The translations under genes were made by a program, and so were the position numbers. A model generated the notes under the pieces. It did not search any database, was not told where the DNA came from, and worked only from the letters and a program-made list of their open reading frames with translations. A stretch of 64,000 bases of DNA, from positions 102,877,001 through 102,941,000 of the forward strand of contig NC_091117.1 in assembly GCF_040183065.1 (NCBI RefSeq), in the 5' to 3' direction. Source of the stretch: Periplaneta americana (Eukaryota > Arthropoda > Insecta > Blattodea > Blattidae). Shown here piece after piece: positions 10,345 through 19,273 of this stretch; the first letter of the stretch is position 1; the number at the start of each line of letters is the position of its first letter.

Positions 10345-11897
10345 GGGCTTGTTTCACAATGTTTACAAGCTTTGTAATTTGTAAACTTTGCTTGTAGATT
10401 GTAAACTTCTGTTTCACAATCTTTGTTTGTAATGTTGAACTTTACAAAGGAAATAAAATCTTTACAAATTAAATTTTGCTCACTTTACAAGCATTCTGTT
10501 TCGCAATGAAGGGTAATTTTACAAACGTGTCAACTTTACTTGTAAAGTTAGCACATTTTTCTACAATAGCTCTGAGATGTGTAAAGTTTGATATTGTAAC
10601 AAATTATGAATAAATACAATAAAGATATATTTACTAAATTAATTTTTGAGTAACTGGGTAATATTAAGAATTAAACTAGAGCAGTTTTGATGTTATTAAG
10701 AAGTTCTAATGACTCAGACGAAGATATTGAATTTAGGCCTAATCAAACGAAGACGTATACGTAAAATTCTCCGGGCAAGAATTATTAATATCACGTTCGT
10801 ATCATTGTATAAATTTAATTAAAGGTTTCGAATGAGTTCCGCGCTATACTTCAGAATACCGCGTAAATACTTATATACGAAGACTGTATTTAATAAATAC
10901 TCGCACTTAATAAAAAAGTTCCCTGCACCAAAAATAAATAATTCAATAATGCAATAGCGACATTACTTACGCGGTATTCTGAAGTCGTTTCGAGTCCCGT
11001 TTCGCTGGAATCTCTCCTACAAGATATGGGACATCATATCCAACACCCAAAAGAGAAAAGTGATGCCCTAGCCCCTAACCTCAAAGCGAGAATTGTATTG
11101 TTTTCCATTGGATGCATACTAGCTGTCAGTTCCGTGGGTTAGCAGATAAGCACGGAATTTCTTAGATATCAGTGTGCAGAAGTGCCCACAGGGTAGTTGA
11201 TGTTGTTAAAAGAGTTAAATTCGGGGCAGGTTTTTGATCACCAAAATGTTATTTACTATAGCACAGTTTTTTTATGCTGCTGATGGGATCACTAGTGTTT
11301 GTGAGGTTATGGATGCAACATTAATAAATACTGATGGATCAACACAAAAAATTAACCTGATTTTGTGGTTAGATATCGTAATTATTTTATTAATTGCATA
11401 TTTGTACGTGGACCAAATCTGTTATTTACTTATTTGACTCAATCTTGTGCTAATTTTGCTTATTTAAGTAATACTATAGACGTATTGGTATTCTCGACCA
11501 ATCACAAAAAGATGAAACTCCATTGTCGCCAATATATAAAAATCTAAATACTTTTAATTATTTTTAACAATACTTTATATTTTCTGTTGTTGAAATATGA
11601 ATCAGCAAGCTTAGAATAATCTATTTTAGTACAAAATATAAACATTATTTATCGACAGAAGTAAAAATACAGCGATTTTAGCTCTGCTCCTTAGCGATTT
11701 TAGTAAACTGTCGTTGGCGATATTGTGTAACCAATAATGCGTATTTGTAAATTTCTTTAGTTGATTTTGTAAAGTTCGTCAGACTTTACAAACTAATAAA
11801 ATAGCATTGTGAAACACAATTTACAAGCATTTGTAATCTTTTACTTGTTATTTGTAAATTGTTAATTTGTAATTTGTAAGGATTGTGAAACGGGCCC
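10345..11897 (+). mobile_element. PIF/Harbinger-type transposon nested in pogo element
   Basis: Termini GGGCTTGTTTCACAAT (left) and its near-complement ATTGTGAAACGGGCCC (right) are flanked by the 3-bp direct repeat CAG (10342-10344 and 11898-11900); CWG target duplications are known for Harbinger elements. Both subterminal regions are full of TTTGTAAA/TTTACAA motifs. The coding remnant at 10960-11230 matches the start of a PIF nuclease. The element is 1553 bp, so only part of the usual gene set is present. Confidence 0.8.
10960..11235 (+). pseudogene. PIF/Harbinger transposase N-terminal remnant
   Basis: Across frameshifts the plus strand reads a KSFRVPF-like start, then a middle with SDALAPNLKARIVL, then FRGLADKHGIS and SVCRSAHRVVDVVKRV. 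This reproduces the conserved N-terminal pattern of PIF/Harbinger transposases (regulated by the GxSxxxV..R.HRVVDAV helix). The DDE catalytic part downstream is not recognisable. Several frameshifts and stops show it is dead. Confidence 0.65.
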
Positions 11898-11966
11898 CAG
11901 GTCTCCCCTAAACGTACTGCATTGCAAGTCGTTGCTGTGGTGTCTCTTCATTGAAAGTCATCCATC

Positions 11967-11970
11967 TACA

Positions 11971-12054
<84 letters not shown>
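11967..12054. repeat. (AAT)n microsatellite
   Basis: An uninterrupted run of about 29 ATA/AAT trinucleotides. Confidence 0.97.
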
Positions 12055-12056
<2 letters not shown>

Positions 12057-12104
12057 GTTTATTTTAACTGGCAGAGTTAATATAGGCAACTTCATGAGCT
12101 GTGT

Positions 12105-12178
12105 GTGGCCCAGTGGCAAGATGTCTGACATCCAACGTGGCGGTTCTAAGTTCGTTTCCCGGTACGGTGAAATTATTT
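12105..12178 (+). repeat. Degenerate tRNA-like sequence
   Basis: The plus strand has TGGCCCAGTGGCAAGATG (A-box-like) and TTCGTTTCCCGG (B-box-like) with tRNA spacing, following the (AAT)n tract. It is probably a SINE head. Confidence 0.4.
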
Positions 12179-12434
12179 TCTTTATTTTAGTTTTTAATTA
12201 ATTTATTAGTTTATATGTGAAATGGAATTTGATTATAAATTTCGTTATATCTGCCTTATAAAATTACTCGTATTATTGCACATTACCTGTGGGCTATTAA
12301 AAGGCGAGACCTGGTCTGCATAAACAAAAACACTTGTTTCACATTCTAAAAAACATGAACGCATATCATATATAAATAAATAATTAAATAAACAAAGAAT
12401 AAATAAATTGTTAATATATAAACAAAAAAGGCCT

Positions 12435-13480
12435 GTGGTGGGGAATAGTATCTCGTCCACAAACAACCTGCGTCAACGACTGCCCTCATTCTGCGCGGCA
12501 TGGAGTCCACAAGATTATGGAACAGGTCTAAATTCATGACTACCTCCTCCCACGCATCTAGAACTCTGTCCCACAATTCGTCAGCTGTCAGAACGGGTGG
12601 TCGTAGGATCCGTTTGACTTCAGCCCACAAATTTTCAATCGGATTCATATCTGGTGATTTTGAAGACCAGTCGATCAGGTCGACATCACGCCTATTTGAA
12701 TCCGGTTGCCGGTGTGTACCGGGTGATTATCCTGCTGGAAGAAAAGTGTTCCATCTGGATATCGTTCTCGGGCGGAAGGGATCATTACATTTGCCAAAAT
12801 GTGTTCGTAGACTTTTGCCGTAAACCGACCATGGATGCGTTCCAGAAGTCCTGCCCCATCATGTGACATCCATCACCAACACGCGACGCTCACGCGACCC
12901 GACCTGTTAAGTCGTATCCTGAAGCGTTCATCGTATTGGTGGCCATTCATACGATAAACTAGGGCAGGACCATCGTTGCTACTGGAGACAATTACCTCGT
13001 CGGAGAAAATGACATTTCTCCAATCGAAGTCCTGTCGGAGAGTAGCATACGCTAGACGGTCCACGGCATGCTCCTTCGTCAAATTTTCTCTTCCCACAGC
13101 TGGACGACACCGTATGCCACGCTCTCTAAAACGTCTCCTCGCGGTATGTGGGGAATCTGGAAAGTTGGACGCCATCTTGAGTTAAGAGGCAGTTCTAAAG
13201 GGGTGATTCTCGACTTCACTCAATAACATGGCATCCTCTTCCCTTGTAGAGATGCGCGGCGGACCAGGAATGGGATGATTCACGACTTCACCATCGATAA
13301 AAAAAATTTAGCCCACTGCTTAGCAGTTGACAATGAGACTCCAATCTCTCTGGTCGCCACTTCTTTCTGCCATCTTCAAGATAATGACGAGACAAACGTT
13401 TTATTAACAGACCCGAGTATTGCTTGGAAGAGAGAGAGAAGTTTATTATTTTTTAGAGTTTGGGCATAGTCTAATAGATC
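12435..13480 (-). pseudogene. Tc1-like transposase, frameshifted
   Basis: This transposase of the IS630/Tc1 superfamily excises and integrates DNA at TA. On the minus strand the visible order is an HTH-region remnant (about 13300-13400), a central segment with VIFSDEV (first catalytic D, near 13010), LFFQQDNHPVH (second D, near 12730), and DMNPIENLWAEVKR (third residue E, near 12620). The three parts lie in different frames and need at least two frameshifts to join, so no enzyme is made. I could not locate TIRs with certainty. Confidence 0.8.
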
Positions 13481-13545
13481 TCGCCACATAAATATAGCTT
13501 TGTGAGACATATATGATGGCAAATTCGTAGTTACAAAAAAGATTT

Positions 13546-13617
13546 TGGGAGATTCGAACCTTCAGCTACTATTGTTACCTCGTTTAACAGACCAATGCCG
13601 TAACGACTTACGCTACA
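13546..13617 (-). repeat. Degenerate tRNA-like sequence
   Basis: The minus strand begins CACTGTAGCGTAAGTCG and ends GAAGGTTCGAATCTCCC, an A-box/B-box arrangement about 72 nt long. It lies directly beside the hAT insertion, and its head overlaps the hAT target duplication, so it was the target. Confidence 0.45.
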
Positions 13618-14379
13618 GTGACTGTCAGGAGCGGCTTTCGAAAGGGGACTGCGCAGCTGCAGCAACCCCAGACATTTGTAGCTCTTGTCTCGTTTTATGT
13701 TGTGAAAAACATTTATTATACAGCCTCTATTTAGCGGCTCGAATTTTAAAAAAATTTCGCTCTCATTGACATGAACGCAATCGTTAGTGAAGTCACTTCC
13801 TCCCCTGATGCTGCCAGAGCGAAACGAGAGACTAGGACGGATTGGTGAAGCCACTTCCTCCCCTAGAGCTACCAGTCTCGTCTCGGATGCTTTGAGCGTT
13901 AGTTTTACCCCTCCCCCTGCTCCCCTCGCCGTGAATCCAGAGTTTCCAGGCGCTGCAAAATTTGCAGCAGTTTGTAAGTAGCGAGCAGTTTTAAATACAT
14001 TTTCTTTAATGTTGTGAGTACAACAAGTGCAACAATGTTTAATTCTGTACAATATTTACAGTCTATTCAGTTCAGTATCTTAACAATTCAGGAGAAATGT
14101 GAAATTAAGTACCCATCAGTTGAATCTCATAATGGAAAGAGCCGCTAAACAAAATAGCCTACAAAGCTCTCATATTTTTTGCTAATTTATTCCTGCTTTC
14201 TTCTCTCGATCTACACACAGTCTGTATTATGTAGATTAATGTGTTTCAAAGACAATTCCATCAGCTGGGGCAACAAGATGGAGTTTTAAAATAAGAACAG
14301 TAAATGTTGTTCATGAGAAGAATGTTTTCAAACCATAATGGAACTTGAAACATCTAACATCACAATAAATGAGGCAAGC

Positions 14380-15330
14380 GCCATGGTGCGTACTCTTGAA
14401 GATCCTGAATTCAATTTTTGGCTCAGTTTTTGTTCATTTATTGATGTATCATGTAGATATATTATACAACCAACTACAACATCGCCAGTTTATATCTAAG
14501 GTTAAAATCTGCATACAAAAAATTAAATTATGGTTTATTTCACGACACTCGCAACTGCAGGGGTTATATCAGCGTCGCCGGTGTGCCGAAATTTTGTCCC
14601 GAAGGATTCTTTTAAATTCCAGTAAATCTACTGACATGAGCCTGTCTCGTTTAAACACATTTAAATGCTATCGACCTGGGCCGGTATCGAAGCTGCAACC
14701 GACTATGCTACCGAGGTCGACTCTGCATATCAAGCTTTGTTAATGCCATACAGACAATACGGAACAGTGCACAGTTGAGCAGCGAGATCTGTGAAAATGA
14801 AAACCCTAAAAAGCGTCGTAAGGTCGAAGGGATTCAGACAAGGGTTGCGGCAGCCAAGGAAGTGTGTGACCTCATTTTCGCACAAGCTAACACCTGATTC
14901 CAGTTCATAGATCATCTGATATTATCTTCTCCTCTGTGTCAAGAAAAATTTGAATGCTACAAAACCTCATTTCCTGAAAATGACCTAAATGTATGTGTGA
15001 AGCTTTTCCCAATGTTCGATAAAGACAAACTAAAAACGGAACTCACTGTATTGTATCAGAGACAAGAATTCAGAAATATCAGTGACGCAGTCAAGCTCTT
15101 GCAGTTTCTTCTATCTGAGAACTTGCAGGCCTCTTTTTAAAAGTTGTGAAACTACTACGCATAGCTATCACCATACCAATGACAACTTCCGAACCAGAAC
15201 GTTGCTTTTCTTGTTTGAAGAGAGTAAAATCCTATCTCAGAAATACGATGAGAGAAGAGAGACTGATCGAATTAGCTGTTTTCCATTGTAAAGACTATGT
15301 TAAACGACATATCGGATTTTAATAAGAAGA
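14380..15330 (+). pseudogene. hAT (ZMYM1-like) transposase remnant
   Basis: Plus-strand pieces in order: EDPEFNFWLSF and MYHVDILYNQLQHR (14395-14500), then the SINE, then NAIQTIRNSAQLSSE and AAAKEVCDLIFAQANT (14740-14900), FPMFDKDKLKTELTVLYQRQ (about 15005-15065), and the C-terminal dimerisation domain with TTSEPERCFS and LKRVKSYLRNTMREERL (15150-15280). This is the order of the ZMYM1-type hAT transposases found in many animals. Frameshifts lie near 14430 and 15140 and a stop near 14895. The N-terminal zinc finger and most of the DDE core are missing. Confidence 0.8.
14516..14721 (-). repeat. SINE family C copy inside hAT coding region
   Basis: The minus strand carries the tRNA-like head followed by ATTTAAATGTGTTTAAAC, TGTCAGTAGATTTACTGG, the ACCGGCGACGC block and a GAGTGTCGTGAAATAAACC tail. 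It matches 31642-31880. TCTGCATA flanks it at 14508-14515 and 14722-14729. The head has an internal deletion between the A and B boxes. Confidence 0.75.
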
Positions 15331-15459
15331 TGATTCAAAAGTTTGCAACCTACAAGACAAGGCGTATGGAACTAATCTTTAAATAAGGTAAGATGCATGG
15401 TTTATTTTTGTATGCAGCCCCTCTGAATTCAATACTCACGAGCCGCCACTGGTGACTGT

Positions 15460-15949
15460 TAATGTTGTTTCGGCATAATACGTGGTTTTCCTGCTCATAT
15501 TCGCTTCGGTTGATTTTGTATTTATAAATTTTATTATTATTTCACTCTTCAAAGCTCCTGATGTATCTAGAATCAACCCTCCTTTCGATTTTATAACATA
15601 TTTTAGACTCTTGAACAAAATACAGCACATTTATTGCCCGTGCCTCACTTCCTGAGCTGTTTCTTTGCGGGGCGAGACGCAGAGGGACAGGGTAGGAGGA
15701 GCTGCGTACCGCATGTGCCTACTACCCTACGTTCAACACATCGACCTTTTCAGAATTCCTTTCGTCAGCTATGGAGCAAGATCAGCCATTGACAAGCGAA
15801 TGTATAGCTGTCCCCTCACGAAACATATTATGTCCCCATCAATTCCTGTAACTAAACACTAATAACAGTTGTAGACTACAGTCTCTACAAGACATTATAG
15901 ACCTAATCGCGATTACGGTTATCACGTGTACACATCCGTAAACTCTTTC
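15460..15949. other. No recognised gene
   Basis: A GC-rich patch at 15660-15780 with a 65-codon open frame shows no recognisable domain. Confidence 0.4.
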
Positions 15950-16298
15950 CTCAATGGCAGTGTTTCTCAAACTTTTTCCACCGCGAAACCCCTTTTAATC
16001 TAAAGTGTAACTGCTGAATCCCTGTAACATTTTATTAGTGTTTAAATTAACAGACAAGTGAAAGCTAGTATCTCAATAATTCTGTTCAGTGGGACGAATG
16101 TATTTGCTTTTTAAGCCTGCAATCTGGTTTTATGGCGGAAAGTTGTAGTCTCATTTCTATTGTACTTCTGCATTTTGTCTTTTCGATATTTTGTTTTAGT
16201 GAACAGATGCGCAGAGAATCCAGTGATGAAAGTGATAAATATTATGGGTATTTTCCGTTTTAGATGTTCATTAAACATATCATTACGCATATTCTTGG

Positions 16299-16352
16299 AT
16301 TATTATTATTATTATTATTATTATTATTGTTATTATTACTATTATTATTATC
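16299..16352. repeat. (ATT)n microsatellite
   Basis: An imperfect ATT/TTA run of about 50 bases gives a spurious poly-Tyr frame. Confidence 0.95.
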
Positions 16353-16429
16353 GGTGGTTTCATGTTATTATTGATTCATATTTCCGTAACATTTATATAT
16401 TTTTATAATATCCACTAAGTATAAAATAG

Positions 16430-16690
16430 CCACCGGAGCAGTCCAGTCGGCTAAGGCGTTTGCCTATCGATCCAGAGTTGCAATCGGGCGCGGGTCCGAT
16501 TCCCTCTTGGGCTGATTACCTGGTTTGGTTTTTCCCCGAGGTTTTCCCCAACTGTAAGGCGAATGTCATGTAATCTTTGGCGAATCCCCGACTTCATCTC
16601 GCCAAACACCATTTCGCTATCATCAATCCCATCGATGCAAAATAACCTAGTAGTTGATACAATGTCGTTAAATAACCAAGTAAAATCATA
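16430..16690 (+). repeat. SINE family B copy
   Basis: A tRNA-like head (CAGTCGGCTAAGGCGTTTGC, then a GGGTCCGATTCCC B box) is followed by GCTGATTACCTGG, CCGAGGTTTTCCCC, TCATCTCGCC and the tail TTGATACAATGTCGTTAAAT. It is nearly full length and lies inside the hAT element at 15958-16731. Confidence 0.8.
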
Positions 16691-16739
16691 TAAGGCTCAC
16701 GGAACCCCAGAACATACTTTGAGAAATGCTGCTGTATGG

Positions 16740-18100
16740 TAATTCAGCAGTTGTCCAGACTGAACGAAGAGTCGCCTAGTGTGTACTTACATTTTAGGAA
16801 ATCGCCATCAGAGATAATAGCGATAGTGGTAACCACGATTAGAGTATCCAGTATTATAACCAGTAAAGATCCCTGCGATGGCGTAGGATAATGTTTTCAG
16901 AACATGTAATATGCTGCCGTGCCGCCACGTTGCACCTCCCGTGACGTTCCGAGCAGACCTAAGAGGCGTGGTTATAAGCACTAGGGAACTCTCGGTTCAG
17001 GACGTGAGACACGGGTAGTAAATGGTTTACTTATGTGTTACCTGGTGAACTATGGCTTTGACAAGACGAGCATGCGCAATGTTATGTATCAGGAACTTAG
17101 AAATTATCGCGGTCATTCTTTTTACCATTAAGTGTACAATGATGCAGTGGCGCCACTATCTTGCAACTGCTGCTTCTTTGTTTTATTTGTACCACTTACG
17201 GGGATATCGATTACATTGAAACAAGGATAATACTGGAATATTTCCATATATCGGTGAAAGTTTCACCTGTCTCATTCGAAAATGTAGATCCCTACTTCGA
17301 TTTGTAACTTCCTTACTGATGCGCCTGTGTACTTACAAAAACCGTCATCTAAAAGTGACAGATGCATAAGTCCTTGTACCAATGAACTCACAAAATAAGA
17401 GATTAGATTAGATTAGAGACTTAAAGAGTGAATATCGATTAAAGAATAACGGCGTTGGAAGCTTGTGAAAATTTGTTGTAGCCCTAATTCCGTACAATTC
17501 CATTTGGTGTGACCAAGCTTACAGAGAGTAATACTATAGACGCTATTGTTTATATGTTATGAAAATCCACATGGAGTATACGTATATATTGATGATATAA
17601 TCGGAGAAAAGAGACTGAATACGATCGAAACTTAAATCGGTTTCTAGAAATAAAAACTAAAAACAGTTTAACTGTCAATAAAAATAAAAGCGTTTTCTGT
17701 CAGTTCTGTTAAATTCCTTGGATATTTAACAAGTAACAAAATTTGCTATTAGATCAGATCCGCAACATTCAGGTCCATTGTTGAAACTTCGCCTTCCCAG
17801 AAACGGAACAGAAATGCGTCGAATAACAGGAGTGTTCTTTCATTTTGCCCAGTGGAACTCTAATTTCTCTGATGAATTTCTATCTCAGGTAACAGAGCAT
17901 GTAGAAACAGCATTCAAAAGTTTGAAAGAAGAATTTTCTAAGTCATCTGTATCTGCAGTAGATAATGTCCGATTCACTATGATACCTGACGGATATGATT
18001 TTAAATTGCTGCCGTATTGACACAAGTCTGTAAGCCTGTTGCATTTTTTCTCTTGAACTGTATCCAATTGTGAAAAAAACGCTCTTCGGTGAAAAAAGGA
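16740..18100. other. Unassigned; one protein-like frame at 17778-18020
   Basis: Within this stretch an 80-codon frame ends TGA at 18018-18020 and includes FAQWNSNFSDEFLSQ, VETAFKSLKEEFSK and MIPDGYDFKLLPY. It looks more protein-like than neighbouring frames, and a donor-like CAG|GTAACA lies at about 17889, but I recognise no family. A short (GATTA)n lies near 17402. Confidence 0.25.
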
Positions 18101-18110
18101 GCGCTAACTA

Positions 18111-18499
18111 TAGTCCCGATGCTGTTATTTCCGGCGTGACTCCGCCTCTTTGCTTACGTCTTAGAAAGTGAAGGCTCTATAAAGTCTAGGTAGGTAGTAT
18201 CGTTCGCCATGTTTGTTCTTATGTTGCCGAGCTACCATACGAGGAATCTATTTGCCACACCGTTAAACATTATCATGTCGTAGCTCCTATGATAATAAAT
18301 CAAACGCAATGTAATTCAGCAAATAATTGAGCGGCAAATAACGTCTTCGTGTGCTTTCTGCGAACGCCAACGAAAGAGCTAAAATGGTTGGCGATTATAT
18401 TAAGTATTTATCGAGCCTTGAGAAATGAATCAGCGCACACGTTTAAATATAGCCGACCTGCAACGCGATTGGCTGCCGGAAATTAGAGCGACGGGACTA
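18111..18499. mobile_element. 389-bp MITE with TA target duplication
   Basis: Termini TAGTCCCGATGCTGTTATTT (left) and the complement of TAGTCCCGTCGCTCTAATTT (right) continue as TCCGGC. TA dinucleotides flank both ends (18109-18110, 18500-18501). There is no open reading frame. This is a Tc1/mariner- or PIF-type miniature element. Confidence 0.7.
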
Positions 18500-19273
18500 T
18501 ATACTGTTGAATCACTTCGTAAGTGAAAGGGTTCTCTTCTTTGTAAACATTTCAGTCTTTATTATTGATAAGAACAGTGTTGCCAACCAAGAAACAAGAA
18601 ATCCTTCTATATGATATTAAAAATCCCCTAACATTCAGAGAAACCCTCTAATTTCTTTTAATTTGTACTTGGAAAAACGCAACATAAAAATCAGAAAATA
18701 TGATTATACATACACAATTGAATAGAAAAAAAAATATTCACACAATATACACACTAACATGCAATAGAATAGAATACTCACAGTTCAATCCTGTATGTCC
18801 TTGCACTGGAAGGCGATCTCTTGAGAATTTGATTTTTAAGTGTTTGCGTTTGCATTAGTTGCATTGCACACTGTGTTCAAATATGGCATTCAAGGAAAAA
18901 AGGAAAATATTTTCAAAATATTCAAGGCTCTGGGAGACATCCATTGTTGAAAGGTAAGTTAATATTTTGTAACGACTTATGTTGCGGAGTTGTTTTCTCA
19001 TGTGCAAGGATTTTTAATTATTATAAGATATTTGTTTCAAAGGTACATATCCTTGAAATTGCTTTATAAATAAATTGATAGGCCTAAAAATGTTAATATA
19101 GAAACATACATTATTTTTAATTAATGATTAATTTCTTTGGATTTATCATAATTCGTCCTTGCATTACGAACTGGTTGACTCCTTATTCATCGGGACAACA
19201 ATGTGTTGAATTTTGCAACAGTAGGTACACTGAAAGTCCATAACACTTGCACCTTGCTGAGTGCCTACTTTTA

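Larger units (their letters stand above)
8808..11908 (-). mobile_element. Pogo/Tigger-like DNA transposon, interrupted
   Basis: The left end reads TA-GGGGAAACCCGGG (8806-8820). The right end read inward is TA-GGGGAGACCTGGG (to 11908, TA at 11909-11910), so imperfect TIRs and a TA target duplication are visible. A protein remnant with a pogo/CENP-B-like C-terminus lies on the minus strand at 9200-9750. The right terminus is split by the PIF/Harbinger element at 10345-11897; without that insertion the element is about 1.55 kb, so it is deleted and non-autonomous. Internal motifs such as AAAGCGGATAAG recur near 8822 and 9945. Confidence 0.7.
13626..15451 (+). mobile_element. hAT element with exact 8-bp target duplication
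   Basis: The left end is CAGGAGCGGCTTTCG and the right end is the complement of CAGTGGCGGCTCG, both typical hAT termini. The 8-bp sequence GTGACTGT is directly repeated at 13618-13625 and 15452-15459. A GC-rich 5' region (13770-13990) precedes a ZMYM1-like hAT transposase remnant. A SINE (14516-14721) sits in the coding region. The element is 1826 bp and internally deleted. Confidence 0.85.
15958..16731. mobile_element. Short hAT-type non-autonomous element
   Basis: The left terminus CAGTGTTTCTCAAAC and the right terminus (complement of CAGCATTTCTCAAAG) are hAT-type. Flanking 8-mers CTCAATGG (15950-15957) and CTGTATGG (16732-16739) agree at six of eight positions, consistent with an old target duplication. 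No transposase is inside. It contains an ATT microsatellite and a SINE B copy. Confidence 0.7.

Noticed and set aside
13531-14052. 173-codon minus-strand frame
   Set aside because: It crosses the hAT boundary, the target duplication and a tRNA-like repeat, and runs opposite to the hAT gene; it has no domain.
16160-16408. Frame with a poly-Tyr run
   Set aside because: It is a translation of the ATT microsatellite inside a hAT MITE.
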